A program made the translations under genes and the position numbers. A DNA stretch of 40,473 nt from Ruminococcus sp. (GTDB lineage Bacteria; Bacillota; Clostridia; Oscillospirales; Ruminococcaceae). Below, one piece after another: positions 7,567 to 16,329 of this stretch (position 1 is the stretch's first letter; each line of letters begins with the position of its first letter). A model generated the notes under the pieces. That model saw only the letters and a list, made by a program, of their open reading frames with translations. It ran no database searches and had not been told where the DNA came from. The stretch spans positions 1 to 40,473 of the forward strand of contig SVNI01000009.1 of assembly GCA_015066975.1 (NCBI GenBank). Reading direction: 5' to 3'.

Positions 7567-8064
7567 ATGCATTGTGTAGTGATGGCTATTATCAGCATAC
7601 TGGCTGGAATTCTTGTGCCGTCCTTAATCGGCTATGTCAACAAGGCGAAACGGAAAACAGATGCTGTAAACGGAAAAATGATTTGCAATGATATTCAGAC
7701 CGTGCTGTTTGTTGATGATTCTGTCTATGATGGCTACAACGGAAAAAAGGAAACCGCCAATCAGGCAATTCACAGGCACAACACCACAAACGGCTACCGC
7801 AGAATCATCCAAACGAAAACCGGTCAGGAGACCTGCGATTTCACCATCATTGCCAAATGCAAGAGCGTAGGCGGAAACGCCATCAACCGCTGGTTTATCG
7901 TGCTCCGTACAGAAAAACAGGGTCAGAATGACACCAGCAACATGAATTTTGAAATCTGGATAGGCAACGACTCCAGCACACCTTCAAGCGGTTATAATGC
8001 TAATAATTCCCTGAACCCCATTTACAGGCTGTACCCCAATCCTTCTATCGAATATGTTGAATAA
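7567..8064 (+). pseudogene. Type IV pilin-like protein lacking its prepilin leader
   Basis: The 165-residue frame begins MHCVVMAIISILAGILVPSL and continues IGYVNKAKRKTDAVNGKM, which is the hydrophobic N-terminal helix of a type IV pilin or pseudopilin, followed by a soluble, glycine- and asparagine-rich domain. The usual basic leader, the G^FTLIE processing site and the glutamate at position 5 are missing. The only start with a good ribosome binding site (AGAAAGAAG, then ATG at 7560) is in a different frame and stops after 43 codons. This looks like a small deletion at the 5' end of a pilin gene, so the product is probably not processed or assembled. A sequence error is an alternative. The strong promoter at 7479-7507 is retained. 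Confidence 0.6.
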
Positions 8065-8096
8065 AATGAAAATTTTCATAAAAAACTGATTTGCTA

Positions 8097-8126
8097 TTGC
8101 AATTCCCATATAAATTATGATATAAT
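8097..8126 (+). promoter_or_regulatory. Promoter of the phoH-ybeY-era-recO operon
   Basis: TTGCAA (8097-8102), 18 bases, TATAAT (8121-8126), about 50 bases before the phoH start. Confidence 0.65.
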
Positions 8127-8174
8127 AATAACAGAGATATTTTTAATAAATTTAATAAAGCAAAGGTGAAAAAT

Positions 8175-9134
8175 TTGACAGAAGAACAGATTCATTTTCA
8201 GAATCCTGCCATTGTGCAGACGGTGTTCGGCAGTTATGACCAGAATCTGATACTCTTGCAAAGAGAATATCAGGTCATGATGACCGGGCGGGGCGGTGAT
8301 GTCACCATTGCCGGCGAACCGGAACAGACCGCAAAAGCTGTGCAGGCACTCCGGATGCTCGGCGAACTTGCAGACAAAGGTCAGCAGCTCTCCGAACAAA
8401 CTGTCCGGTATGTAATTTCCATGCTCTCTGACGGCGAATCCGAAGCCCTCAAAGAACTCAGCAATGACGGCATCTGCATCACTACCAGCGGAAAGGTTGT
8501 CCGTCCCAAAACTGTCGGGCAGAAAAAATATGTGGATGCTGTCCGCAAAAATACCATCACGCTCGGCATAGGCCCTGCCGGAACAGGAAAAACCTATCTT
8601 GCCGTGGCAATGGCCGTAAAAGCTTTCAAGGCACACGAAGTGCAGAAAATCATCCTCACCCGTCCGGCTGTCGAAGCAGGCGAAAAACTGGGATTTCTCC
8701 CCGGCGATTTACAAAACAAGGTTGACCCCTATCTCCGTCCTCTTTATGATGCCTTGTTTGATATGTTCGGTGCGGAAACATTCGCCCGGCATATGGAAAA
8801 AAACATCATTGAAGTTGCCCCCCTCGCCTATATGCGCGGACGCACTCTGGATGATGCTTTCATCATTCTGGATGAAGCACAGAATACCACATCTGAACAA
8901 ATCAAGATGTTTCTCACCCGTCTGGGCAATCACAGCAAAATGGTCATCACCGGCGACATCACACAGATAGACCTGCCGGAAAAGCGACGTTCCGGCCTTA
9001 TTGAAGCCATGAAAATCCTGAAAAACATTGATGATATTGCCATCATGCGCTTCACAGAAAAAGATGTCGTCCGTCATAAGCTGGTACAGGATATTATCCG
9101 GGCTTATGAAAATTTCTATAAAAACCGCTCATGA
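8175..9134 (+). CDS. PhoH-like ATPase
   Basis: About 319 residues of the PhoH family. The C-terminal domain is a P-loop ATPase with Walker A GIGPAGTGKTYLAVAMAVKA, the conserved ILTRPAVEAGEKLGFLPGD, and Walker B AFIILDEAQNTT, then VITGDITQIDLP. The N-terminal part is the small KH-like region seen in the longer PhoH proteins. The biochemical role is unsettled; association with YbeY and Era points to RNA metabolism. The frame has a GTG at 8166, but that GTG is part of the AAAGGTGA ribosome binding site; the TTG at 8175, 5 to 6 bases further, is the better start. It heads a plus-strand operon with ybeY and era, an arrangement common in bacteria. Confidence 0.93.
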   Translation: MTEEQIHFQNPAIVQTVFGSYDQNLILLQREYQVMMTGRGGDVTIAGEPEQTAKAVQALRMLGELADKGQQLSEQTVRYVISMLSDGESEALKELSNDGICITTSGKVVRPKTVGQKKYVDAVRKNTITLGIGPAGTGKTYLAVAMAVKAFKAHEVQKIILTRPAVEAGEKLGFLPGDLQNKVDPYLRPLYDALFDMFGAETFARHMEKNIIEVAPLAYMRGRTLDDAFIILDEAQNTTSEQIKMFLTRLGNHSKMVITGDITQIDLPEKRRSGLIEAMKILKNIDDIAIMRFTEKDVVRHKLVQDIIRAYENFYKNRS

Positions 9135-9179
9135 TATTTTTTAAATTTATAATAACAAACAGCAAAGGAGATTTTTTTC

Positions 9180-9698
9180 ATGCAGCAAACAGGTAAATTA
9201 AAAGTAAGTATCAAAAACAATCAGAACAGTGTCAAGATTCCTTCCGGAATCCGTCTCCTGATTCGCCGCTGCTGTCACGCAGTCCTGATTTCCGAAGGCT
9301 TTACACAGAATGCCGAAGTCAGCGTTTCTTTTGTTTCCAATCAGGAAATCAGAAGCCTGAACAAAACCTACCGGCAGAAAGACAGCGTAACAGATGTACT
9401 GAGTTTTCCGCTCACCAGCGAAGACGGTACAATGGAAATCAATACCGAAACAGGCTTTATTCTGCTTGGTGATATTGTCATCTCTATTGAAACAGCCGTC
9501 AAGCAGGCGAATATCTACGGTCATTCCCTGAGCCGTGAAATTGGTTTTCTGACTGTACATTCCATGCTTCATCTGCTGGGCTATGACCACGAAAAAAGCT
9601 CTCTGGATGAACGCATCATGAGAGAAAAAGAAGAATCCGTTCTCGAAAAGCTCGGCATTTCCAGAGAACTGACCTATACCACACCAGACGAGGAATAA
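9180..9698 (+). CDS. ybeY: Endoribonuclease YbeY (16S rRNA maturation)
   Basis: A 172-residue metalloprotein with the family zinc site HSMLHLLGYDH (three histidines spaced H-x3-H-x5-H) and the preceding QKDSVTDVLSFPL and ILLGDIVIS segments. YbeY takes part in 16S rRNA 3' end maturation and ribosome quality control. A strong AAAGGAG precedes the ATG. It is followed four bases later by era, a functional partner in ribosome assembly. The diacylglycerol kinase and cytidine deaminase genes that often stand between ybeY and era in Firmicutes are absent here. Confidence 0.96.
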   Translation: MQQTGKLKVSIKNNQNSVKIPSGIRLLIRRCCHAVLISEGFTQNAEVSVSFVSNQEIRSLNKTYRQKDSVTDVLSFPLTSEDGTMEINTETGFILLGDIVISIETAVKQANIYGHSLSREIGFLTVHSMLHLLGYDHEKSSLDERIMREKEESVLEKLGISRELTYTTPDEE

Positions 9699-9702
9699 TT
9701 TC

Positions 9703-10599
9703 ATGAACGAGACAAAATCTATCTTCTTAACGCTTTCCGGCAGAACCAATGCCGGAAAGTCTACTTTGCTGAATGCTCTTATCGGGGAGAAAATCGCCTC
9801 TGTCAGCAGTAAGCCCCAGACGACCAGAACCCGGATTACAGGCATTCTCACCAGAGAACAAACACAGTTTGTGTTTATCGATACCCCCGGACTGCATAAG
9901 CCGAAAAACAAGTTAAGCGGTCACATGCTCAAAACGGCTCAGGATTCCGCTACTGATTCTGATGCTGTTCTGTACGTCATTGACTGTACCAAAAAGCTCC
10001 ACGAACAGGATGAAGCCATGCTCAAAGCCATCACAGACAAGAAAATTTCCTGCATTGTGATTATCAACAAGATTGACTTATTGCAGGACAAGTCCGCTAT
10101 GATGCCCCTCATGCTGAATCTGGAAAACAAATATCATCCCTATGCGATTATTCCCGTCAGTGCTGAAAATCACGACGGCCTTGAAGAAATCCTCACCACC
10201 GCTGGAGAACTTGCCCGTCCGTCAGTTCACTTCTTCCCGGATGACAAATTCACTGACCAGCCGGAACAGATTCTTGCTGCCGAAATGATTCGCGAAAAGC
10301 TTCTCAGATTATTAAATGATGAAGTTCCTCACGGTGTCGCCGTCACTATCGAATCCATGAAAGAACGCGACGACAAAGACCTTCTTGATATTTCCGCTGT
10401 CATTTACTGCGAACGTGATTCCCACAAAGGCATCATTATCGGCAAGAACGGCGCAATGCTCAAGAAAATTGCAAGTTCCGCAAGGCGCGAACTCGAAAAC
10501 TTCTTCGAGATTCAGGTCAATCTGAAATGCTTTGTCAAAGTCAAGGAAGACTGGCGCAATAAAGAAGGCTTAATCCGCAGTTTCGGTCTGTCAGAATAA
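9703..10599 (+). CDS. era: GTPase Era
   Basis: A 298-residue GTPase with G1 GRTNAGKST (residues about 13-21), switch region QTTRTRITG, G3 DTPGLHKP, G4 NKID and a C-terminal KH domain (GIIIGKNGAMLKKIASSARRE). Era binds the 3' end of 16S rRNA and checks small-subunit assembly at the membrane. Most Era proteins have GRPNVGKS at G1; the T and A substitutions are unlikely to affect nucleotide binding. It follows ybeY closely. The next gene is a small yqzL-like frame and then recO. Confidence 0.96.
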   Translation: MNETKSIFLTLSGRTNAGKSTLLNALIGEKIASVSSKPQTTRTRITGILTREQTQFVFIDTPGLHKPKNKLSGHMLKTAQDSATDSDAVLYVIDCTKKLHEQDEAMLKAITDKKISCIVIINKIDLLQDKSAMMPLMLNLENKYHPYAIIPVSAENHDGLEEILTTAGELARPSVHFFPDDKFTDQPEQILAAEMIREKLLRLLNDEVPHGVAVTIESMKERDDKDLLDISAVIYCERDSHKGIIIGKNGAMLKKIASSARRELENFFEIQVNLKCFVKVKEDWRNKEGLIRSFGLSE

Positions 10600-10662
10600 T
10601 CCAGCAATATTTCACTCCGTGATGCAGATACTAATCAAAAATCCAGAACGGGGTGAATTATC

Positions 10663-10800
10663 ATGTCAGTTATGCAATTATGGGAACAGTTTCAGAAAAC
10701 AGGCAGGATTGCGGATTATCTGCAATATGCTGTTCAGAAAGGAAATTATGACAGTCAAGGGAGTTGTGCTTTCACAGAAGCCGTTCGGCGAACAGGATAA
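10663..10800 (+). CDS. YqzL-like small protein, overlapping recO
   Basis: A 45-codon frame beginning MSVMQLWEQFQKTGRIADYL, with GGGGTGA six to seven bases before the ATG. The pattern W-x2-F-x2-TG-x-I-x2-YL matches the YqzL family of Firmicutes, which are short proteins of unknown function encoded precisely between era and recO, as here. The frame overlaps the first 53 bases of recO in another register, and the recO ribosome binding site lies inside it, so recO translation may depend on it. The identification rests on the motif and on position. Confidence 0.72.
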   Translation: MSVMQLWEQFQKTGRIADYLQYAVQKGNYDSQGSCAFTEAVRRTG

Positions 10801-11482
10801 ATTTATTGATATTCTCACCGAAACCGGAATTATCGAAATTGTCGTGAAAGGTTCGGCGAAAGTCACGAGCAAATCCGGCAGTGCTTCGCAGTTATTTGCG
10901 TATTCGGAATTCGATATTTCCGACCATCACGCAAAAAATAAGGCAAGAATTTTAACCAGCGTCACGCCGATTAGTATCTTTTACGGACTGCGAAATGATG
11001 TAAATGCTGTTGCGCTGGCATCTTATTTCGCACAGGTGATATTATATTCCGCCCTGCCGAAATCCGGCACACCGGAAATTCTCCGCCTGATGCTGAATAC
11101 TCTGCATTATCTTTCCGAGCCGGCACATGACGAATTATTATTAAAAGCGATTTTTGAATTAAGAATCGCTTCTCTGCTGGGCTTTCAGCCGGATGTTGTC
11201 ATGTGCCGTGAGTGCGGAAACTATCTGCCGGAAAACTTATATTTCTCTGTCGAGGACGGCTGTTTCTTCTGTGATGTCTGCCGTCAGCAGGGAATTCTGA
11301 TGCCTGCCGGAACATTGCAGGCCATCAGATACATTATATTACAGGATTTCGACAAGATTTTCTCGTTCCGGATTGCCGGACACTGCCGTCAGCCGTTATT
11401 CGAGTTTGCAGAACAGTTTCTGCAATATCATGTCGATAAAAAATTTCCGGCACTGGAATATTATAAACAAATAAAAATATAA
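10748..11482 (+). CDS. recO: DNA repair protein RecO
   Basis: A 244-residue RecO. The N-terminal OB fold reads MTVKGVVLSQKPFGEQDKF and LTETGIIEIVVKGSAK; a helical domain follows, and a four-cysteine zinc site is visible (CRECGNYLP, then CFFCDVCRQQG). RecO works with RecF and RecR to load RecA onto SSB-covered single strands. The frame is open upstream to 10619, but the ATG at 10748 has AGAAAGGA just before it and gives the family N-terminus. The gene ends the era operon before a terminator-like hairpin. Confidence 0.93.
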   Translation: MTVKGVVLSQKPFGEQDKFIDILTETGIIEIVVKGSAKVTSKSGSASQLFAYSEFDISDHHAKNKARILTSVTPISIFYGLRNDVNAVALASYFAQVILYSALPKSGTPEILRLMLNTLHYLSEPAHDELLLKAIFELRIASLLGFQPDVVMCRECGNYLPENLYFSVEDGCFFCDVCRQQGILMPAGTLQAIRYIILQDFDKIFSFRIAGHCRQPLFEFAEQFLQYHVDKKFPALEYYKQIKI

Positions 11483-11484
11483 CA

Positions 11485-11516
11485 GGTGTGGCGACCTTCC
11501 GTTGTCACATCTTTTC
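11485..11516 (+). terminator. Probable terminator after recO
   Basis: GGTGTGGCGAC and GTTGTCACATC pair over 11 positions with three or four G-U pairs around a CTTCC loop, followed by TTTTCGTTAATTTTT. It stands between recO and mutS2. No separate mutS2 promoter is visible, so some read-through is likely. Confidence 0.6.
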
Positions 11517-11543
11517 GTTAATTTTTAAGGAGACAGATATTTT

Positions 11544-13937
11544 ATGAAACCTTTTGAACAAGTTTTAGAATTAGATAAAGTCTTGGCACAGTCGGCGGAA
11601 TTCGCCTCGAATGAAACTACCCGTCAGATGCTTCTGCACTGCAAGCCAAGCACTGACCTTTCCGAAGTCCGTCAGGAAGTCCAGAAAACAGATGATGCCT
11701 TACAGCTTGCGTTACAGTTCGGAACGCCTCCGTTTACGGAATTCCGGAATATCTGCAACATGGTGACAAGAGCATCCTCCGGGGCAAGATTATCGCTGAA
11801 AGATTTGCTTGATGTTGCCGATTTGCTCCGTCAGGCGCAGGCTCTCTACAGTTGGTACGGACATTGCAGTGAATCGGCGACTTCCCTTGATTACTTATTC
11901 TCTCTGATTGTTCCGAATGATGATTTGTTAGCGACTCTCGAACGGTCTATTGTATCAGAAGAAGAAATCGCTGACAGTGCCAGCCCTACCCTTGCCGAAA
12001 TCAGAAAGAAATTACTCCGTTCCCGTTCGCATCTGCGCGAAACGCTCGACGGCATGATTAAAAACAAAACCATGCAGAAGTATTTGCAGGAAAATACTGT
12101 CACGCTCCGTGACGGCAGATTCGTGCTCCCTGTCAAGGCGGAATACAGAAGTCAGGTTTCCGGCCTGATTCATGATACTTCCTCCAGCGGACAGACTATC
12201 TTTATCGAGCCGATGCAGATTGTTGAAGCCAATAACGATATCAGATTATTGGAAAGTCGTGAACTTGAAGAAATCGACAGAATCATGCAGAAATTATGTT
12301 CAGCAGTCGGCGCAGATGCCGAAAATCTGAAACGTCTGCATAACACCTGTGCTGAACTGAATTTCTATTTCGCAAAGGCGAATTACGGCGCATCCCTGAA
12401 AGCTATGAAGCCGGTTATCAGTGATGACGGCATCTTAGAACTGAAAAAAGCCCGTCATCCCCTGCTGGATAAGAACAAAGCCGTTCCGATTGATATTTTT
12501 CTTGGCGAATCGCATAACGCTTTAATCATAACCGGCGCGAATACGGGCGGTAAAACGGTAACGCTCAAAACAGCGGGATTATTAACCGCCATGACAATGT
12601 GCGGTTTTCTGATTCCCGTCACGGACGGAAGCCGGATTTCCATTTTCCGGCATATCTTAGCCGATATCGGCGACAGCCAGAGTATCGAACAGAATCTTTC
12701 TACTTTCTCATCACATACGCTGAACGTTGTCGAAATCTTACAGACTGCGGATGACAGTACTCTGATTCTGCTGGATGAATTAGGTTCAGGCACTGACCCT
12801 GTAGAGGGCGCAGCCCTTGCAATTTCTGTGATTGATTATCTGAAACAGCTCGGCGCAAAACTCATGGTGACAACACACTATCAGGAATTAAAGCTTTATG
12901 CTGCGGATACACCGGATGTCATCAACGCCTCCTGCGAATTCAATACGGATACCATGAAGCCGACTTACAGACTGATTCTCGGTTCGCCCGGAAAATCCAA
13001 TGCCTTTGCAATTTCCGGACAATTAGGCATTCCGGAAGTTATCCTGAAACATGCCGAATCACTTGTCAGTGAGGAGAATAAAAAATTTGAGCATGTTATC
13101 GAAAAATTTGAACAGGCCAGAAAAGAACTCGAAGCTGAACGCGAACAGGCAGAACAGCTCCGTCAGGAAGCCGAAGTCCTCAAATCCGAATGGGAACAGA
13201 AGCGGAATCAGATTCTCGAAGAAGAAAAAGAAACTATCGAACGTGCCGCCGCGCAGGCAAGCCGTATTGTGGAATCGACAAAGGCGCAGTCGAATGCACT
13301 TCTTGATGAACTCGAACAGCTCAGAAAAGAAAAAGAAAGAGCTGATTTTGCAAGCCGTGTATCTTCTGTAAAGTCGGCAAGCAGTCAGCAGTTAAGAGAA
13401 ATGTACAAGACTGCCAATCCGGTTATCGGAAGCATTGGCGAGAACGGTGAATATGTTCTCCCCCGTCCGCTGAAAAAAGGCGACAGAGTGCTTATCGCGG
13501 ACTTACAGCAGGAAGCCGTCATCAGTTCGGAAGTCAATGAAAATTCCGAAACGGTTTTCGTCCAGATGGGCATCATGAAGATGAAAATTCAGGTTTCCCG
13601 GCTTCGTCTTCTGGACACTTCCCGGACAAACCAGAATCAGAAGCCCCAGAAGAAAAAGAAATCCCATCAGGTTTCGGCGAAAGTCGAGCGCAAAGGCTCT
13701 ATGGAACTGGATATCAGGGGCTATTCCTGTGATGAAGGCGTTTATGAAGTGGAGCAGTTTATTTCCAGTGCCATGCTTGCGAATATCGGAACAGTGACTA
13801 TCATCCACGGAAAGGGCACAGGTTTGCTGAGAAATGCCGTTCAGCAGAAGCTTAAGTCCATGAAATGCGTAAAAGAATATCGTAACGGTGTTTACGGCGA
13901 AGGTGAAAACGGTGTGACGGTTGTGACGCTGAAATAA
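11544..13937 (+). CDS. mutS2: Endonuclease MutS2
   Basis: A 797-residue MutS2. The core and clamp regions are followed by the ATPase with Walker A LIITGANTGGKTVTLKTAG (near residue 330), ILADIGDSQSIEQNLSTFS and Walker B LILLDELGSGTDPVEG. A long charged coiled coil covers about residues 510-625. The C-terminus is a Smr nuclease domain: LDIRGYSCDEG near residue 722 and VTIIHGKGTGLLRNAV. MutS2 does not do mismatch repair; in studied bacteria it suppresses recombination or rescues collided ribosomes by splitting them. Length and domains are complete. A strong AAGGAG lies ahead of the ATG. Confidence 0.96.
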   Translation: MKPFEQVLELDKVLAQSAEFASNETTRQMLLHCKPSTDLSEVRQEVQKTDDALQLALQFGTPPFTEFRNICNMVTRASSGARLSLKDLLDVADLLRQAQALYSWYGHCSESATSLDYLFSLIVPNDDLLATLERSIVSEEEIADSASPTLAEIRKKLLRSRSHLRETLDGMIKNKTMQKYLQENTVTLRDGRFVLPVKAEYRSQVSGLIHDTSSSGQTIFIEPMQIVEANNDIRLLESRELEEIDRIMQKLCSAVGADAENLKRLHNTCAELNFYFAKANYGASLKAMKPVISDDGILELKKARHPLLDKNKAVPIDIFLGESHNALIITGANTGGKTVTLKTAGLLTAMTMCGFLIPVTDGSRISIFRHILADIGDSQSIEQNLSTFSSHTLNVVEILQTADDSTLILLDELGSGTDPVEGAALAISVIDYLKQLGAKLMVTTHYQELKLYAADTPDVINASCEFNTDTMKPTYRLILGSPGKSNAFAISGQLGIPEVILKHAESLVSEENKKFEHVIEKFEQARKELEAEREQAEQLRQEAEVLKSEWEQKRNQILEEEKETIERAAAQASRIVESTKAQSNALLDELEQLRKEKERADFASRVSSVKSASSQQLREMYKTANPVIGSIGENGEYVLPRPLKKGDRVLIADLQQEAVISSEVNENSETVFVQMGIMKMKIQVSRLRLLDTSRTNQNQKPQKKKKSHQVSAKVERKGSMELDIRGYSCDEGVYEVEQFISSAMLANIGTVTIIHGKGTGLLRNAVQQKLKSMKCVKEYRNGVYGEGENGVTVVTLK

Positions 13938-14006
13938 ATTCAGCATATTATATAAAAATCAAACAGATTTTTCGGTATCTAAAACGGTTTATTCATAATT
14001 TCTCTA

Positions 14007-14035
14007 TTGCAGAGTTTTTATTTATCTGCTAAAAT
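14007..14035 (+). promoter_or_regulatory. Promoter of the diguanylate cyclase gene
   Basis: TTGCAG (14007-14012), 17 bases, TAAAAT (14030-14035), in the AT-rich gap of about 150 bases after mutS2. No good terminator for mutS2 is visible in the gap; a CTCT-ATTGC-AGAG hairpin before T5 overlaps the -35 and is weak. Confidence 0.55.
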
Positions 14036-14094
14036 AAAATAGAGTAGTGTTATGAATTATCTGACTAAATCAAAAAAATAATGGTGTGATATGT

Positions 14095-16005
14095 ATGAAA
14101 AATCGGAAAAGAATTGCCGTCCTGATGGCCGGTGTGGTACACAGCTATCAGCATTTGTTTCTGAAAGGGATTTTATCTCAGGCAAAGGCACTGAATTATG
14201 ATGTCTGCATTTTCTCTCCTTTTATGAGCTATGAAAATGAAACAGATTATCAGCTTGGAGAAAATCAGATTTTCGATTTGATTGATTATGATATATTTGA
14301 TGGTGTTATCTATGCGCCGTGTTCCTTCACGAATGACCATATCCGGCAGAAAGTAGAAGAAAGACTGGATAAGCTCTATCAGAGTCCTGTTGTTGCACTG
14401 GAATATGATGACCCGCGCTATGCATGTATCATGGTGGATGATGTTTCCGGATTTGAACAGCTTGTCAGTCACCTGATTGAACAGCATCACTTGAAGAAAA
14501 TCATCTGCCTGACCGGATACAAAGACAACATGCAGGCTGAAATGAGACTGCAAGGCTACCGGAACGCGATGCAGTCACACGAGCTGGAAATTCCGGAAGA
14601 GTATGTAATTTACGGCGATTTCTGGAAAGCAGCCGCTTTACAGCTTGCAGAAGATATTGCAGAAAGCCGTATCGAAAAGCCTGAAGCCGTTGTCTGCTGC
14701 TGTGACACGTCTGCAATTGCCCTCTGCAACAAGCTTGTCGAACTCGGATTCCGTGTGCCGGAAGATATTGTCGTTGCCGGGTATGATGCCGGAAAGGATG
14801 CTTCTGAAAATGTGCCGTCTGTTACGACATATTCCCGGCCGATTGTTGACATGGGCGTGAACGGCGTTCTCAGACTTCATGAACTGCTAACCGGCGAACA
14901 GGCAGAACCCGTCACACGGGACAGCGGTTATCTCGTCCCGGCTGAAAGCTGTGGATGCGGTGGGAATTTTACCCAGAGATTCCGCGAACGTCAGAAAGAA
15001 ATCTGTGAAAATGAAGACCTCCGCCAGCAGTTTGAAAATATTCCCATGGCAGAACGGCTCAATTCTATGCCGACCCTGAAAGCCTTGTTTGATAAAATTC
15101 TTGACCATTTATATCTGGTGCATGATTTATGTGATTTCTATCTGTGCATGTGTGACCACTGGGATGATTTGTCAAAAAATTCCGGAATTTTAGAAGATTA
15201 TAATCATTATACAGAAAAGATGCATTTAAGAATTTCCTGTACAGACAACCGGGGCGAAGTCAAAGACGAAATCTTCCCCCTGTCTGACCTGCTTCCGATA
15301 CTCCATGCCGACCGCCAACAGCCAAGAGCCTATTATTTTACGCCTCTGCATTTCAATGAAAGATGTTTGGGCTATACGGTCATCAGTTACGGCGAACGGT
15401 TCAAATGTTATGATTCTGTCTATCACAATTGGACAAGAAACCTGAACAACGCTTTTGAATTTATGCGTGTAAAGAACAATTTCAGCTCTATCAACCAGAG
15501 ATTATTTAAAGATTCCGTCCGGGATTCCCTGACGGGCATCTACAACCGGAACGGCTACCAGCATTATTCAGAAAAAATTTTCGCAAAAGCGCAGACTTCC
15601 GAACATAAAAAACTTCTGTTACTCGCTGTGGATTTGGACGGTCTGAAAGTCATCAACGATACTTACGGCCATCTGGAGGGTGACAATGCGATTTCCGTCG
15701 TTGCCAATGCCCTGAATACCTGCTTTTCTCTGAACGAAATCTGCGCCCGTACCGGAGGGGATGAATTTCTTGTTATCGGCTGTGATGACTATAACGAACA
15801 GGATTTGCAGGAATATCAGCAGTATATTCTGGATTTTCTGGAGCAGTACAATGCAGAATCCGGCAAGCCTTATCCAGTGGAAGTCAGTCTTGGCTTTCTC
15901 TGTCAGGAAATTACACAGAATGACAGTCTGCAAAATCTGGCAGATGAAGCAGATTCCCGTATGTATGCAAACAAAATCAGGCGGAAAAAACAACGCACTG
16001 CCTGA
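14095..16005 (+). CDS. LacI-type sugar-binding sensor fused to a GGDEF diguanylate cyclase
   Basis: A 636-residue protein. Residues about 1-285 form a periplasmic-binding-protein domain of the LacI/GalR type: RIAVLMAGVVHSYQHLFLKG, DGVIYAPCSF, VMVDD-like IMVDDVSGFEQLVSHLIEQ, and VPEDIVVAGYDAGKDAS, with no helix-turn-helix before it and no signal peptide. A middle region of about 200 residues looks like a small-molecule or GAF-like sensor. The C-terminus is a GGDEF domain: DSLTGIYNRNGYQHY, AVDLDGLKVINDTYGHLEGD and an intact RTGGDEF (residues 552-558). It should make cyclic di-GMP in response to a cytoplasmic ligand, perhaps a sugar. No RxxD inhibitory site precedes GGDEF. A GTG at 14086 is an alternative start. 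Downstream lie a small membrane protein and a GH9 glucanase. Confidence 0.88.
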   Translation: MKNRKRIAVLMAGVVHSYQHLFLKGILSQAKALNYDVCIFSPFMSYENETDYQLGENQIFDLIDYDIFDGVIYAPCSFTNDHIRQKVEERLDKLYQSPVVALEYDDPRYACIMVDDVSGFEQLVSHLIEQHHLKKIICLTGYKDNMQAEMRLQGYRNAMQSHELEIPEEYVIYGDFWKAAALQLAEDIAESRIEKPEAVVCCCDTSAIALCNKLVELGFRVPEDIVVAGYDAGKDASENVPSVTTYSRPIVDMGVNGVLRLHELLTGEQAEPVTRDSGYLVPAESCGCGGNFTQRFRERQKEICENEDLRQQFENIPMAERLNSMPTLKALFDKILDHLYLVHDLCDFYLCMCDHWDDLSKNSGILEDYNHYTEKMHLRISCTDNRGEVKDEIFPLSDLLPILHADRQQPRAYYFTPLHFNERCLGYTVISYGERFKCYDSVYHNWTRNLNNAFEFMRVKNNFSSINQRLFKDSVRDSLTGIYNRNGYQHYSEKIFAKAQTSEHKKLLLLAVDLDGLKVINDTYGHLEGDNAISVVANALNTCFSLNEICARTGGDEFLVIGCDDYNEQDLQEYQQYILDFLEQYNAESGKPYPVEVSLGFLCQEITQNDSLQNLADEADSRMYANKIRRKKQRTA

Positions 16006-16024
16006 CATCAAGGAGGTTATTTTC

Positions 16025-16303
16025 ATGAAAAAATCAAAATATATCACAGAACTGAATGAAATTATCCGGGATACGGTCAGGGAAAACATCCGGGAAACCG
16101 TGACGGAATCGCTCAAAGAAAAAACAGATTTGCTCCGTGCTCTGCCTGTTTCCGGGCAGATTCAGGAAACCGCTAAGGCATTCTGCGGATTTTCCGTAGA
16201 ATTTTTCAGGCTGTTTCTGACAGTGGCAGAGTGTCTTGGTGTTTTCTTTACGCTGATATACGCTGTACGCGAACTGATAAAAGAAATCAAGTCTCCGCTC
16301 TAA
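16025..16303 (+). CDS. Small membrane-associated protein of unknown function
   Basis: A 92-residue protein with a strong AAGGAGG seven bases before its ATG. Residues about 1-45 are highly charged and helical (repeats of RENIRETVTESLKEKTD type), and residues about 60-82 (FFRLFLTVAECLGVFFTLIY) form one hydrophobic, probably membrane-spanning helix, followed by a charged tail. I do not recognise the family. It follows the diguanylate cyclase by 19 bases and precedes the GH9 gene by 26, so the three are probably co-transcribed. Confidence 0.75.
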   Translation: MKKSKYITELNEIIRDTVRENIRETVTESLKEKTDLLRALPVSGQIQETAKAFCGFSVEFFRLFLTVAECLGVFFTLIYAVRELIKEIKSPL

Positions 16304-16329
16304 TTAGATAAAAATAACAGGGAGGATTT

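Noticed and set aside
8066..8080. ATGAAAATTTTCAT palindrome after the pilin-like gene as a terminator
   Set aside because: It is AT-only in its centre, has no GC stem and no T-run; chance in AT-rich sequence is likely.
10619..10747. N-terminal extension of RecO to 10619
   Set aside because: No ribosome site there, the extra residues do not fit RecO, and the stretch is better read as the yqzL-like gene in another frame.
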